64,000 bases of DNA from an uncultured Bacteroidales bacterium (GTDB lineage: Bacteria; Bacteroidota; Bacteroidia; Bacteroidales; UBA932), in assembly GCA_944323845.1 (NCBI GenBank), contig CALUUA010000001.1, positions 310,001 to 374,000 of the forward strand, read 5' to 3'. A program made the translations under genes and the position numbers. A model generated the notes under the pieces. It was given only the letters and a program-made list of their open reading frames with translations. It ran no database searches and was not told the DNA's origin. Below are positions 1-11,500 of the stretch, piece by piece; position 1 is the first letter of the stretch; each line of letters starts with the position of its first letter.

Positions 1-1557
1 CTTCACAACCCGTCTTATGAGGTCCTCTTCGAGGAAGAGACCAAAGAAGGACTTGAGGGCTATGAGAAAGGTCAGGTAACTGAACTCGGAGCTGTCAATG
101 TGATGACTGGTATTTATACCGGACGTTCTCCTAAAGACAAATTCTTCGTTTACAACGAGGCCAGCAAGGACACCGTATGGTGGACTTCCGATGCATACAA
201 GAACGATAACAAACCATGTTCAGAAGAGGCCTGGGCCGATCTGAAGGCAAAGGCAGTGAAGCAGCTTTCAGGCAAGCGTCTTTTCGTGATGGATACTTTC
301 TGCGGAGCGAACCCTGCTACCCGTCTTAAAGTGCGTTTCATCATGGAAGTGGCATGGCAGGCACATTTCGTGAAGAACATGTTTATCCGTCCTACGGAAG
401 AGGAACTCGAGAACTATGGCGAGCCTGATTTCGTGTCATTCAATGCAGCCAAGGCAAAGGTCGAGAACTACAAGGAACTCGGACTGAACTCCGAGACAGC
501 CACTGTCTTCAACCTCAAGACAAACGAGCAGGTAATCCTGAACACCTGGTACGGCGGCGAGATGAAGAAGGGTATCTTCTCCATCATGAACTATCTGAAC
601 CCTCTCCGCGGCATCGCTTCAATGCACTGCTCGGCAAACACTGACAAGGAAGGCAAGAGCACTGCCATCTTCTTCGGACTTTCCGGAACAGGCAAGACCA
701 CTCTGTCTACCGACCCTAAGCGTCTCCTTATCGGTGATGACGAGCACGGCTGGGACGACAACGGCGTATTCAACTACGAAGGCGGCTGCTATGCCAAGGT
801 CATCAACCTCGACAAGGAAAGCGAGCCTGATATATACAACGCCATCAAGAGGGATGCCCTTCTGGAGAACGTGACTGTAGATGCAAACGGCAAGATCGAT
901 TTCGCAGACAAGAGCGTTACCGAGAACACCCGTGTATCTTACCCTATCGACCATATCGAGAACATCGTAAAACCGGTTTCCAAGGGTCCTCACGCAAAGC
1001 AGGTCATCTTCCTGTCAGCCGATGCATTCGGAGTGCTTCCTCCGGTATCTATCCTGACTCCGGAACAGACCCAGTACTACTTCCTTTCAGGCTTCACCGC
1101 CAAACTTGCAGGTACCGAGCGCGGAATCACAGAGCCTACTCCTACCTTCTCTGCCTGCTTCGGTGCAGCGTTCCTCTCACTCCACCCGACCAAATACGGT
1201 GAGGAACTCGTGAAGAGAATGAACGCAGTGGGTGCAAAGGCATATCTTGTAAACACCGGCTGGAACGGAACAGGAAAACGTATTTCCATCCGCGACACCC
1301 GTGGAATCATTGATGCAATCCTCGACGGATCCATCGAGAAGGCTCCTACCAAGAAGATCCCTTACTTCGACTTCGAAGTGCCTACAGAGCTTCCTGGAGT
1401 AGATCCTGCCATCCTCGATCCTCGCGACACATACGCTGACGCAAGCGCATGGGATGCAAAGGCAAAAGACCTTGCAGGCCGTTTCATCAAGAACTTCGAC
1501 AAGTTCACTGGCAACGACCTCGGCAAGTCTCTCGTCGCAGCCGGTCCGAAGCTTTAA
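1..1557 (+). CDS. pckA: Phosphoenolpyruvate carboxykinase (ATP), 5' truncated by the window
   Basis: This enzyme interconverts oxaloacetate plus ATP and phosphoenolpyruvate plus CO2 in the cytoplasm. In Bacteroidales it commonly runs in the carboxylating direction during succinate fermentation. The reading frame is open from base 1, so about 518 residues are visible and only a short N-terminus is missing (the family is about 530-540 residues). The early substrate-loop motif [13 protein letters not shown], the P-loop [11 protein letters not shown], the downstream GDDEHGW metal/nucleotide motif and the [13 protein letters not shown] segment are all intact. The gene stands alone, with a hairpin terminator just after its stop codon. 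The first in-frame ATG, at base 100, lies inside the protein and is not the start. Assignment is very secure. Confidence 0.97.
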   Translation, partial: LHNPSYEVLFEEETKEGLEGYEKGQVTELGAVNVMTGIYTGRSPKDKFFVYNEASKDTVWWTSDAYKNDNKPCSEEAWADLKAKAVKQLSGKRLFVMDTFCGANPATRLKVRFIMEVAWQAHFVKNMFIRPTEEELENYGEPDFVSFNAAKAKVENYKELGLNSETATVFNLKTNEQVILNTWYGGEMKKGIFSIMNYLNPLRGIASMHCSANTDKEGKSTAIFFGLSGTGKTTLSTDPKRLLIGDDEHGWDDNGVFNYEGGCYAKVINLDKESEPDIYNAIKRDALLENVTVDANGKIDFADKSVTENTRVSYPIDHIENIVKPVSKGPHAKQVIFLSADAFGVLPPVSILTPEQTQYYFLSGFTAKLAGTERGITEPTPTFSACFGAAFLSLHPTKYGEELVKRMNAVGAKAYLVNTGWNGTGKRISIRDTRGIIDAILDGSIEKAPTKKIPYFDFEVPTELPGVDPAILDPRDTYADASAWDAKAKDLAGRFIKNFDKFTGNDLGKSLVAAGPKL

Positions 1558-1576
1558 TTAGCCGGATTAAATAATA

Positions 1577-1612
1577 AAAGGCCGACCCCAATTTTGAGGT
1601 TGGCCTTTTTTG
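1577..1612 (+). terminator. Rho-independent terminator of pckA
   Basis: A stem AAGGCCGACC / GGTTGGCCTT with one G-U pair is followed by a run of six T. It sits 20 bases after the pckA stop codon. The A-rich left flank could let it also act on the convergent minus-strand operon ending at 1658. Confidence 0.85.
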
Positions 1613-1657
1613 ATTTAAACAGAGGCTGCACACTCCGCTCGAAATAATATTGCACGG

Positions 1658-3472
1658 TTACCGTGCAACTTTTTGAATGTCGGACATCATTTTTTCGTAG
1701 AACGGCTGAAGTTTGAGTGTGCCGCATTTGTGAGCCTCGTAGGCTGCCCGTTCTTCCTCGCTCATTACATTTTCCGAATACAATTTCCAGAATCCGTCAT
1801 CCATCCGGCCTTCCCGGCAAAGACGGCCGAGTTCTATGGCTTTTCGGCACCTCGTCCCGAGCTTTCCGAGCTCTGCGAGCCACGGCCTCAGTTCTGCAAG
1901 CAGCTTCCGGTTCGCGCATTTTTCCTCAAGAATCGACGGCACCTGCTCGATCGCCATGCATTCACGTTCAAGAGCCTCTGCAGCATCATCGGTCCACGTG
2001 TCGAGGGTGAATGTCCGGGTTTCCCAGGATTCGTCCCTGCGGTATCTCGTTTCCGTGTCGCAGGAATGAATCGCAAATCTGCGGTACGCTTCGGCGGCTT
2101 CCGGCATAGCAGCCGACAAAGCCCGTTCCCAACTGTCGAGAGGATTGTATCCCCCTATATTCCACGTATAATCAGCGACACTGTACAGAGCGAGTTTGGA
2201 GGCTTCGCCATGCTCCATGGGATTGCTTACGAAACCGGAGACATCGTCAGCCGTAAGAGTCGTGTCCAGCCCATACACAGGACCCTGAAGGATATATTGC
2301 ATGGCATAGTCCGTGACAGGATAATTCCACCAGAAATACGCCGGCCTTCTTATCCTCTGTCCGATAAAATCGAGAGTCGAGGGCGTAAGGTCGCTGCAGA
2401 TGGCGTCTCCAGTCCAGAAAACGGCAATTTGAGGGAAAAGTGTCCTGCCGTATGTGAAAAGGCTTCCGTTTTCCGACGGATCCGACCAGTATTTATTGTA
2501 ATCCGTAGGGCAGACCATAAGAGGAGCCACGTCACCTTTTGCATTCACGAAATCCTCCGTCAGCCTGTTCAGAAGGCCGGTCTGCTTGGCCGCGTCAGTC
2601 CCTTCGCCTGAAATGTCATCGAAGAAAACGGCGAAATGACGCACTCCGAGATCGTACATCAGGCCGAACTTCTTCACGAGCAGGGCATAGTCCTCTTCAT
2701 TCCACTTTATGTCCTGCCCCGGATGTATGGCCCAGACAAAGTCCACCCTGTTGCGGCGACAGGCCTCTATCAGCTGCACCAGATTCTCCGCTTCCTTTTC
2801 CGGATATGGCTGTCTCCAGCCCGGACAGCTGTGATACGGGTCATCCTTAGGTCCGTAGATATAGGTATTCAGCTTGTATTTGCCGCAGAAATCTATCATG
2901 GACAGCCGGGTCTGATGCGACCACGGAGTGCCGTAGAACCCTTCCACAATACCCCTGCTCCGCATGTCCGGATAATCCCTGATCACGATATAAGGCAGGC
3001 TCCCGCTCCGTGCTGCAGGGCTTTCCAGAATCTGTTTCAATGTCTGGATACCGTAAAATGCTCCAGTACCGTCATATCCTATGATTGTGATTTCCTTCGG
3101 GCCTGCTTCGAGAAAATAGGCTCCCGATACTGGTTTGACGCCGTGTCTTGCAGCCTTCCCGCTCCCGAAGTCCACGGTTATTCTGATCCTGCCCTTTCCG
3201 GCAAAGGAAAGCCCGTCCGGAAAAGCATTCTTCCTGTCAACAATACGGAATCCTTCCCCGATATTCAGACTCCCGGTCCAATCCACCCTCATCTCATGCG
3301 GCGTGGGATTTATTATCAGACCTTTATGGTCTATCTTATGCCCGGGCACAGGATTTACTGTCTGGATTTCCGACTGCTGGGCGGACAAATCCGTTTCCTG
3401 GGCAAAAGCGCCGATACAGGACATCAGTGCAGCGACGGCTCCTGATATCAATATTCTATTCTTCATCATCAT
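1658..3472 (-). CDS. GH84 family O-GlcNAcase-like beta-N-acetylglucosaminidase
   Basis: Secreted or periplasmic exo-hexosaminidase of 604 residues. A hydrophobic signal sequence ends near AFAQ. Next comes a GH20-type N-terminal alpha/beta domain (about residues 40-150, ending GAFYGIQTLKQIL), then the GH84 barrel starting at RGIVEGFYGTPW. The catalytic Asp pair is visible in VFFDDISGEG (about residue 285), the pair used for substrate-assisted catalysis through the 2-acetamido group. The family is known for BtGH84-type enzymes that remove beta-GlcNAc; hyaluronidase-type members also exist, so the natural substrate is inferred. It is the last gene of the minus-strand glycan-utilisation array, 24 bases after the GH20 gene. 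An ATG two codons downstream (MKNR) is an equally good start. Confidence 0.9.
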   Translation of the reverse strand: MMMKNRILISGAVAALMSCIGAFAQETDLSAQQSEIQTVNPVPGHKIDHKGLIINPTPHEMRVDWTGSLNIGEGFRIVDRKNAFPDGLSFAGKGRIRITVDFGSGKAARHGVKPVSGAYFLEAGPKEITIIGYDGTGAFYGIQTLKQILESPAARSGSLPYIVIRDYPDMRSRGIVEGFYGTPWSHQTRLSMIDFCGKYKLNTYIYGPKDDPYHSCPGWRQPYPEKEAENLVQLIEACRRNRVDFVWAIHPGQDIKWNEEDYALLVKKFGLMYDLGVRHFAVFFDDISGEGTDAAKQTGLLNRLTEDFVNAKGDVAPLMVCPTDYNKYWSDPSENGSLFTYGRTLFPQIAVFWTGDAICSDLTPSTLDFIGQRIRRPAYFWWNYPVTDYAMQYILQGPVYGLDTTLTADDVSGFVSNPMEHGEASKLALYSVADYTWNIGGYNPLDSWERALSAAMPEAAEAYRRFAIHSCDTETRYRRDESWETRTFTLDTWTDDAAEALERECMAIEQVPSILEEKCANRKLLAELRPWLAELGKLGTRCRKAIELGRLCREGRMDDGFWKLYSENVMSEEERAAYEAHKCGTLKLQPFYEKMMSDIQKVAR

Positions 3473-3496
3473 AAACTTTTTGTGCCGTGTCCGCCG

Positions 3497-5110
3497 CTAT
3501 CTTATGAAATCAGGAAGTCTGTAGTTGATATCCTTTTCATCGAGAAGTGCCAGATGCTGCGGAAGCCGGGATATGAACCCGTTCCAGTCATCGGCCGTTC
3601 CCCATGCCAGTTCGGCAAAGGCATAAAGGGAAGGAAATATGTGATAGCTCAGCCTGTCTTCGTAGCATATCTTCTCTGTAAAACATGCCGCCTGATAGCC
3701 TGCCAGATTGCTGTTCACCATACCCGGGAAAGAGGTGCCGGTATTATACTCGTACAGGTTCTTCAGCTGTTCGTCGCTGACATCGGCGCTCAGATAGAAG
3801 TGCTGCCACTCCATGAAAACCAGAGGATAGCCCATCTGGGTGATGGAAGCGGCCTGCTGCGGCTCCCAGTCCCGCCAGAAAGTGTAAATCACATCAAGAG
3901 GCTTGTCGGCTCTGAAGGCATCATCCCAGGTCATCACCTCCAGACCTTTTCCTGCAAGATGCTCTGCCACACGCTCCAGAAAATAAGTCCAAAGTTCGGT
4001 TTCATCGCCCTTACGATAACCGAGTTCTTCCAGTTTCTCCTGACATACCGGACAATCAGCCCAGATTCCGGTTTCCACCTCATCCCCGCCGATATGGAAA
4101 TGCTTGCTGCCGAACACATCTGCCACCTCATCCATCACATTCCTGAAAAACTCGAAGGTGGATTCATCGCCCGCACACAAAGGATATGAAAACTCTTCGC
4201 CCCAGCCTGTCTCGCCGGTACAGGACAGTTCAGGATATGCATCAATGGCAGCTGAAGAATGGCCCGGAACATCTATTTCCGGAATCACCTCTATTCCACG
4301 CTCTGCAGCATAGGCCACCAGCTCCTTCATCTGTTCCTGAGTGAAACAGCCTCCGTATTCCGTACCGTTTCTGATGAATTGAGGGTCGATAAAGGCGATG
4401 TTGTTCCTCTCCATGTCCTCCAAAGGCCTCCAGGCACCGGTCTCGGTGAGCTTCGGATATTGCTTTATTTCGAGCCTCCAGCCCTGGTCATCGGTGAGAT
4501 GCAGCTGCAGTTTGTTGATTTTGTAAAGCGACAGCAGGTCTGTAAGCGTCTTCAGATAGTCGAAACCGAATATGTGGCGTGCCACATCCACCTGAAAACC
4601 CCTCCATGACTTAGCAGGTGCATCCTCTATCTCAAGGCAAGGAATCTTCCCGCCTGACGAATACATGAGAATCTGGCGCAGGGTCTGGATGCCCCAGAGA
4701 AGTCCGGCATCGTCTCCATACCCCACGGTGCAGCCCTCCTCGCCGATGGAAATGGTGTAGCTTTCCGTTTCCATGGATTCGTCCTTCGCGATTCTTATGA
4801 ACGCGCCTTCGTCCGCTGCCGGGGACACAGTCCGGCCGAGTGCCGTAATCGTCTCCGAAAGAAGGTTCAGAGGACCTCCGGTCAATGAGGTCGAGACCGT
4901 AATGCCGTCCGGCAGGACGATATCCGAAGTCCCGTATGTCAGTTTTTCCGGCATAGGAATGACGGACACCCGGCTGACAGCGGCGACAGAGCCGCCGCCG
5001 TTGCCGTTTTCTCCGGAAATCTTTTCCGTACAGCCGCATGCGGTCATCATTGCCGCGATGCAGGCAAAACAGATACAGTAAATATTTCTCATTTCAAATA
5101 ATTTGCTCAA
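3497..5110 (-). CDS. GH20 beta-N-acetylhexosaminidase, lipoprotein
   Basis: Removes terminal beta-linked GlcNAc or GalNAc from glycans. The 537-residue protein begins with a signal peptide and a lipobox-like Cys (MMTACG), so it is probably lipid-anchored. An N-terminal GH20b-type domain (about residues 45-150) precedes the barrel, which starts near SWRGFQVDVARH. The catalytic Asp-Glu pair is present in FHIGGDEVETG (about residue 340). The conserved barrel motifs LQLHLTDDQGWRLEI and IPEIDVPGHSSA are also intact. It lies 11 bases after the SusE/F-like gene and directly before GH84, so the two hexosaminidases are co-transcribed. Assignment to GH20 is secure; linkage and substrate preference cannot be read from sequence. 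Confidence 0.94.
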   Translation of the reverse strand: MSKLFEMRNIYCICFACIAAMMTACGCTEKISGENGNGGGSVAAVSRVSVIPMPEKLTYGTSDIVLPDGITVSTSLTGGPLNLLSETITALGRTVSPAADEGAFIRIAKDESMETESYTISIGEEGCTVGYGDDAGLLWGIQTLRQILMYSSGGKIPCLEIEDAPAKSWRGFQVDVARHIFGFDYLKTLTDLLSLYKINKLQLHLTDDQGWRLEIKQYPKLTETGAWRPLEDMERNNIAFIDPQFIRNGTEYGGCFTQEQMKELVAYAAERGIEVIPEIDVPGHSSAAIDAYPELSCTGETGWGEEFSYPLCAGDESTFEFFRNVMDEVADVFGSKHFHIGGDEVETGIWADCPVCQEKLEELGYRKGDETELWTYFLERVAEHLAGKGLEVMTWDDAFRADKPLDVIYTFWRDWEPQQAASITQMGYPLVFMEWQHFYLSADVSDEQLKNLYEYNTGTSFPGMVNSNLAGYQAACFTEKICYEDRLSYHIFPSLYAFAELAWGTADDWNGFISRLPQHLALLDEKDINYRLPDFIR

Positions 5111-5121
5111 AACAGTGTCGA

Positions 5122-6558
5122 TTACAATCTTTCCAGATTCACGACTGCAGCAGCCGTTCCGCCGGATATGTCGATGGTGATTCTGTAGTATCCGGGCACG
5201 AAATCGCTGTCCCGGACTCCTCCGGAGGAACTTGTAGGCACTCCGTTTTCATCGACGTTCGGATATTCATAAGTGCATATCCCCCTGGTGTTGGATGCGG
5301 AAATATGGAACCCGTCCGAGTCTCCGGTGATATTCGAGGAATTTGAAACCATCGCGTATGGCGTGCCGTTCCTGTCGCTTGTGAAACCGATATCCTCACC
5401 GGCCCACTCATGAGTATTGTTGATATAGACAGTGGCCTGATAAACGTTGTCGGAAACCTTCACCGCATATCCTGTCCTCAGAAAATCGGAACCCCATCCG
5501 CCGGAATTATAGTCATCATGCCATACGGACGCACTTGTAAAGCCTTGTCCGACAAGCCAGATACAGTCAGGAGCCGTATCATCGGCCCTGAAGACCCAGA
5601 TGTAGTTGTACTTTGCGGAGTATATCACATCCCAGCTGCCGGTTTCCCTCAGGAAAGTGAGTTCTCCGGTGGAGGAATCATAGCTGAAGAAATCCCTGTT
5701 GTAAGCCTGGGAGATGTTGTCTATTCCGTTCACAGTCACTTTCTGTCCGTTTTCGAAATACACCGGAGAGGCATATGCCCCATCAAGGGATGCGTTCTCG
5801 TCGAGCTTTATGCCGTTAATATACACACCTTCGAGGATATTCGATGTCACTGCGAAAGTCAGGGTATTGAAATAGATGTTCGAGACATTCGCATTGCCGA
5901 AATTCAGGACAAATCCGTTTCCTTGTCCGTTTTCAAGCACGCCGGCAACACCGGTTACCGCAGAATATCCCCACACGAGACGGGACTCCGCGAGACTCTC
6001 GGATGTGGAAATCCAGGCAGTAAGATTCCCCGGGAACTGCGAATCCGGAGTGGAATACTCGTACGGATTGAGAGCCGAACGGGTCATCTCTACTGTCCGG
6101 TCTCCGTAGTGGAGATACAGGGTAGCCGGAATCTCCGGCCTTGTGATGGTGAACTCCACTGTATCCCGGCATTCCTGGCCTGTCCTGTTCATAACGGAAA
6201 AGACCAGGAACGCGTCGCTGTCCTCCGCGAAATTGGAAACGAAGGGCACATGGAAACGCTCGTCGGTGAAACTGTAGTCTTTTCCCTGCAATTGTCTTGA
6301 ATCCGAACTTATTATCTCGTCATTGCAAATAAGCTGCACATTCATTCTTATTATGGACACGGCATCGTCATGGATGTCGGCGGACCAGCTGATGTCGCTG
6401 GCAGCTTCGACTTTGCTCCCTGCCGAACAGCTTAGATTCATGATTTCCGGAACCGTATAGTCCTGCTCGACGAATTCCTGCCTGCACCCTGCAGCCATTG
6501 AAAGAGCCAGAAGAGGCAACAGAAGATGAATTTTTTTCAAAATATGTATTCTTTTCAT
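5122..6558 (-). CDS. SusE/SusF-position surface lipoprotein with a DUF5121/5125-like C-terminal module
   Basis: A 478-residue lipoprotein (signal ending SMAAGC) encoded directly after SusD, where SusE/SusF-type surface glycan-binding proteins sit. The N-terminal part (about 25-150) looks like Ig-like beta-sandwich sequence. The C-terminal half contains YNRDFFSYD, then a WDVIYSAKYNYIWVF segment, and ends PGYYRITIDISGG. That half is clearly related to the C-terminal half of the lipoprotein at 13844-15412. I believe this matches the DUF5121/DUF5125 group found in Bacteroidota PULs, but the name is from memory. Role inferred from position: capture of glycan at the cell surface before import by the SusC/D pair. 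Confidence 0.7.
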   Translation of the reverse strand: MKRIHILKKIHLLLPLLALSMAAGCRQEFVEQDYTVPEIMNLSCSAGSKVEAASDISWSADIHDDAVSIIRMNVQLICNDEIISSDSRQLQGKDYSFTDERFHVPFVSNFAEDSDAFLVFSVMNRTGQECRDTVEFTITRPEIPATLYLHYGDRTVEMTRSALNPYEYSTPDSQFPGNLTAWISTSESLAESRLVWGYSAVTGVAGVLENGQGNGFVLNFGNANVSNIYFNTLTFAVTSNILEGVYINGIKLDENASLDGAYASPVYFENGQKVTVNGIDNISQAYNRDFFSYDSSTGELTFLRETGSWDVIYSAKYNYIWVFRADDTAPDCIWLVGQGFTSASVWHDDYNSGGWGSDFLRTGYAVKVSDNVYQATVYINNTHEWAGEDIGFTSDRNGTPYAMVSNSSNITGDSDGFHISASNTRGICTYEYPNVDENGVPTSSSGGVRDSDFVPGYYRITIDISGGTAAAVVNLERL

Positions 6559-6570
6559 GTCAATATCGGA

Positions 6571-8547
6571 TTAATTCCAGAAAGGAGCCTGGACCAATGT
6601 AGGATCCTTGTCTATTTCGGACTGATGTATAGGGAACCAGTAAAACTGTTTCTTGTACACCCTTGTCAGATACTGGGTCCTCTTGAAGTAGGAATCAGGG
6701 TCACTCGGATTGTCGGAAAGCGAGGTTCCCGAAAAATTCATCCCGTACATCGGCTGATTGAGCACGTCTTCGGCCTTTTTCAGACGTCTGAGATCAAAAT
6801 ATCTCAGGCCTCCTTCACAGCAGAGTTCCACCCGCCGTTCCTTGTAGATGGCCTCGCGGACATTGTCCTGACCTTCGAGAGGTATTCTCTGAAAACCGTT
6901 ATTGTCGGTTCCTGCAGGGACTCCGGCTCCGCAATATTCCGGTATTCCGGCCCTTTCGCGGATATAGTTCAGATAGATGAGGATGTCCTGATTTCCCGGA
7001 TCGCACTCGTTAAGAGCCTCCGCATAGTTCAGATATGCTTCCCCGAGCCTGTAAAGGATCCCCGGACAGTAAGGATATTGGCCTTCCCTCGCGTTCATGT
7101 CCAAAGATACACGCTTTCTGTTCAGATATCCGCCCTGCGGGGCGTCATGGGAAGGTCCGCCGTCCACTTCTCCGGACAGAAATAGCGTCTCTCTTCCGGC
7201 CTGATGATACCACTGTCTGTTCCACATGACTGTAAGGTAGAAACGCGGCTCACGGTCCACGTACATATTGAATGTGCCTGCATCCGCCACCTGGTTGTAT
7301 GTGGCTCCGTCACTCCGGACTTCATTCACCGTGGCATCCGGGCAGTCCCGGTAAAGGTCGAATTTCGTTTTCCTGATGTCCGGTGCGGTCGAAAACCCTC
7401 TTTCAGAGTAACCGGAAGCCTGATTAATTATCGGGGAACCGTAATTCCCGTCATATCCCGTAATCGGAGACGTGCCGTCCTTCATGAAGAAGGCGTCTAC
7501 AAGAGTCTGGGTTACGCCAAGTCCTCCGTTCCCGGATGCTCCGCGCGGGGCGCAATGGTCGTCGAAACTCTGATAGTTCCCGTCCGGACGGACGAACAGT
7601 ATTTCCGGATTGTTTCCTCCACGTTTCATGTAGACATTGTAGCAGGACATGAACGGGTCGAGAGAACCGTCAGTATTGTAATCCTTGTTCAGTGCATGAC
7701 CTGCATTGTGCGCCGCGTCTATGAGTTCCTTGCAGGCCGTAGCGGCGCGTGTCCATTTCTCCGGGTCATAGGAGGTATTGAACCTTTCCTGTCCGTCGTC
7801 ATTGGTATAACCGATATACCATTCATTCCCGTTCACCAAAGGGCTTGCGGCAAAAAGCAGCATCCTCGCGCGGACTGCCAGACACATGATGGAAGTGGCC
7901 CGGCCGTACCATTGGGATGAAATATCGAGCCAGGTATCGGGCAACACCTTGGACATTTCCACAAGCTGTCCGTCTATCCAGTCCACCATCCAGTCGAATG
8001 TCTTCTGCCCCCTCATCAGGTTCGGGGAATCCACGTCCGCCAGACCGTCGAAAAACGGCACTCCGCCGTATGCCTCGAGCATGAGCCAGTAATAATATGC
8101 TATCAGGAAACGGCATTCGTTTTTCATGGTGGCCACATCCTCTTCGGACAGATCCTGATCCGGCAGTGCGTGTGCGTTTTCTATGAAAATATATGCGGAA
8201 CGGATGCGTCTCGGGCAGTCGCTCCAAAGTTTGGCGTTCCAGTCGGAATCGGTGTACCATTCCCCGGTACGGAAAGGCAGAGCTATCCAGTCGTAATCGC
8301 TCCAGCGCTGCGACGGGTCGAGGTCATCGCCGAGGAAGTCATAACCATAGTCCATGAGCATACCGAACCACGGATCCGGAATCTTGTTGTAGATACCTGA
8401 AAGCCAGTCGTATGTCCTGACCCTGTCGTTGAAGACCATCTCGAGCGTAAGGGTATCGTCCGGAGCATTGTCTATGAAGTCCGCACAGGAGTTGAGAGAA
8501 AGACAGAGGCAGAAAGTGCCTGCAATTTTTATGAATCTGTTCATCAT
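6571..8547 (-). CDS. SusD/RagB family nutrient-binding outer-membrane lipoprotein
   Basis: The glycan-binding lid of a SusCD importer, 658 residues. The signal peptide ends with a lipobox Cys (LSLNSCADFID), followed by the usual helical TPR scaffold; late SusD hallmarks include AYLNYAEALNEC, IRERAGIP and YKERRVELCCEGGLRYFDLRR. It is longer than a typical SusD (about 500-600), with an insertion in the middle region. It follows its SusC partner by 15 bases and precedes the SusE/F-like gene, giving the standard SusC-SusD-accessory order. The bound glycan is not predictable from sequence, but co-encoded GH20 and GH84 suggest N-acetylhexosamine-containing oligosaccharides. Confidence 0.94.
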   Translation of the reverse strand: MMNRFIKIAGTFCLCLSLNSCADFIDNAPDDTLTLEMVFNDRVRTYDWLSGIYNKIPDPWFGMLMDYGYDFLGDDLDPSQRWSDYDWIALPFRTGEWYTDSDWNAKLWSDCPRRIRSAYIFIENAHALPDQDLSEEDVATMKNECRFLIAYYYWLMLEAYGGVPFFDGLADVDSPNLMRGQKTFDWMVDWIDGQLVEMSKVLPDTWLDISSQWYGRATSIMCLAVRARMLLFAASPLVNGNEWYIGYTNDDGQERFNTSYDPEKWTRAATACKELIDAAHNAGHALNKDYNTDGSLDPFMSCYNVYMKRGGNNPEILFVRPDGNYQSFDDHCAPRGASGNGGLGVTQTLVDAFFMKDGTSPITGYDGNYGSPIINQASGYSERGFSTAPDIRKTKFDLYRDCPDATVNEVRSDGATYNQVADAGTFNMYVDREPRFYLTVMWNRQWYHQAGRETLFLSGEVDGGPSHDAPQGGYLNRKRVSLDMNAREGQYPYCPGILYRLGEAYLNYAEALNECDPGNQDILIYLNYIRERAGIPEYCGAGVPAGTDNNGFQRIPLEGQDNVREAIYKERRVELCCEGGLRYFDLRRLKKAEDVLNQPMYGMNFSGTSLSDNPSDPDSYFKRTQYLTRVYKKQFYWFPIHQSEIDKDPTLVQAPFWN

Positions 8548-8562
8548 GAATATCCTATTCTG

Positions 8563-11500
8563 TTAAAAGTTGATGTCAAGACCGATGGAAACTGCCTTCA
8601 TTATCGGATATTTCGACCCTGTCGAAGTATCCAGTTCCGGATCCCACAGATTGAACTTGGAGAAGGTCAGGAGATTCGAGCCTTTCAAGTAAAGCCTTAC
8701 GCCCTCGATGCGGGCCTTGCTTATCCAGCGCTCCGGAAGCGACCATCCCACCTCGATTTCCTTCATTCTGAGCATGCTCATATCCCTGAGCCACCAGGTG
8801 GAATTCTGGCTGTTGTTCGAATTCTGTCCGTATGTCAGACGAGGATAGAACACATCCTGACTCTGGTTGTCTACAGTCCACCTGTCGTTGTAGTTGGAGA
8901 AGATATTGCCGGTCACGCCCATGGTCGAACCCGGCAGGAAACTGCTGTCCGGGCCTCCGAGGAAACGGTAGGTTTTTCCGTTCCCCTGAAAGAACACGTT
9001 GAAATCTATTGCCTTGTATCGGAGAGTAAGTCCGAACCCATATACTATTTCAGGGTTTACCGTGCCTCCCATGGCTATCTCGTCCATCGAGTTCACTACA
9101 CCGTCTCCATTCACGTCCCGATAGCGGATGTCGCCGGGTCTTAAGTTGGTGCTGAATGCTTGTTCAGGTATGCCGTCCTTCAGCACAAGATTTCCGTCCG
9201 GACCGGTCACGAAATCATCGTAAGTGAACAGGCCTATGGCATCGAGACCGAACAGTTCTCCTACCGACCTTCCGGTTTTCTGGCGGTTCGTACCCTTTAC
9301 ACCGGGAGCTTCATCCTGTTCTATGATGGTGTTGTGGGCGTATGTGAAGGTGCCCCGGAATCCTACATAGAAATCTTTCGAGAAATTCCTCATCCAGCTG
9401 AGGGAAAGTTCCACTCCGGTGTTGTCGACTTTACCGTAGTTTTCCCACGGGGTGTACCTGAATCCGGCTGCTGTAGGTATGTTTTCCCTCTGCATGAAAA
9501 TGTCGCGGCGCTGCTCCCTGAACCAGTCTACCTGCAGGTTCACCTGATTGAAAAGCCCGAGGTCTATGCCTATGTTGAGCTTCTCCACAGTCTCCCAAGT
9601 CAGATCCTCCACTCCGTATTCTCCTTCGAAACGGGAACTGTATGAATTGTCGTTGTCCACTCCCCAGTTATAGTATCCGTCCGTATCAATGGTGGACAGG
9701 AAGGCGAAGCGGCGGCCTGCGAGCTGGTCATTTCCCGTCAGTCCCCATGACCCCCTGAGTTTCAGCATGGAAAAGATATTCTTTACTCCGGCCATGAACG
9801 GTTCTTCGGAAATCACGTATCCCAAGGCTACGGACGGGAAAAAGCCGAACCGGTGTCCCTTGGCGAAGTTCTCGGAGCCGTTGTAGCCGAAATTGAATTC
9901 CGCGATATACCGGTTTGCATACGTGTAGGATGCCCTTCCGGCAATACCCATTCTCCTGTAAGGGACCACGCTCCCGTCGTTGTAGTCTCTCTGGTTGTAA
10001 AGGAACATGCCAGCGACCGAATGCTTTCCGAAAGACCTGTCATAGAAAAGGTTCGCTTCGAAATATACTGCCTTGTTCCCCCATTCCGTCCCTGGGGAAG
10101 TATCGAGGAATTCCTGGCCGTCTGTACCGACGGTAAGCATAAGATTCCCGGCTGTGTCACGGGTCGTGGTCGGTTGGTAGTAGGTAGGAGTGCGTGTACG
10201 GTCCACCCATGAATTGGCGAAGCGGTCGAAAGAGAACAGAGCCTTGATTTTCAGTCCTTCCGTGATGAATTTCAGATCCTGCTCCACGGAAAAGAGCGAT
10301 TCAATCTTCGATGACGACCCCTTGCTGTAGCCGGTCTGGGTCACTTCGGCCCACGGATTTATCCTGTTGGTCACGCGCACGTTCCTGCCGCCTGAATACT
10401 GTGTCGGGTGCACGAACGGCGGGGTTTCGAATGCCTCGTTCCATATTTCATCGACCGAAACAGGTATGGTGTTCGTTTCCTGCAGGTATCCGCCCACACT
10501 GATGCCCACTACCGTAGTTTTGGTGACATTGATGTCCACATTCGACCTTATGTTATATTTGTTCAGCCTTATTCCGCCCTTCCAGCTCATCGCAGGATCC
10601 GACTCCATGATGCCGCCTTCGCGGTAGTACGATGCCACGAAAGCATATCTGAGGATGTCGCTTCCGCCGGTAATCGTGATGTCTCCCCTTGTGTTGTTGG
10701 CGGCGTTTTTCGATATGGCGTCCACCCAGTCGACGCTCGGATACAGCTCCGGATCGGTCCCGTTTCTGAAATTGTCTATGTAAGCCTGCGTGTACAACAG
10801 ATTCTGGTTCCCGGCATCGAGGTACAGTTCATTCATCAGACTCAAATAGGCCGATGAATTGATGTACTGCGGCAGCTTGACCGGGGAGGTGAATCCCTGT
10901 TCTACATGGAAATTCACTTTCGGCTTGCCGAGCTGGCCGCGCTTGGTCTGGACCAGAATCACTCCGTTTGCGCCGCGGACGCCGTAGACGGCACTTGCCG
11001 CAGCATCCTTCAGCACGGTAAACGACTCTATTTCAGCTGCCGACAGGTCGTCCAACGTCCTTTCTATACCGTCCACAAGCACGAGCGGATCTCTTCCGGT
11101 ACTCTGGAAAGATGATATGCCGCGGATCCAGAATTCGGAATTATCCCGTCCCGGCTCTCCGGAACGCTGCACAGCTATCACTCCTGCAAGCTGTCCCGCA
11201 AGGTTGTTCGAGACGGCACGTGTGGAGCCCTGCTGGAGGATTTCAGGATTCACGGAGGTGATGGAACCCACGACAGACACTTTTTTCTGGTTGCCGTAAG
11301 CCACCACGACGACCTCGTTCAGGTTGTCGCTCTTTTCGTGCAGATTCACATTGATGTTTATCTGAGTGCCAACTTTCACTTCGGCTGTCTCGAATCCGAG
11401 GCAGCTGAATTCCAGAACGGCGTTTCCGTCGGGCACTTCGATGAAATACTGCCCGTTCTCGTCCGTAAGAGTACCCTCCGATGTGCCTTTGATAACTACT

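Noticed and set aside
1673..2611. Long plus-strand open frame of 312 codons inside the GH84 gene
   Set aside because: It is antisense to a clear GH84 enzyme, has no recognisable domain and reflects the codon bias of the real gene.
2539..3524. Overlapping plus-strand frames near the start of the GH84 gene
   Set aside because: Shadow frames with low-complexity composition; no start signals.
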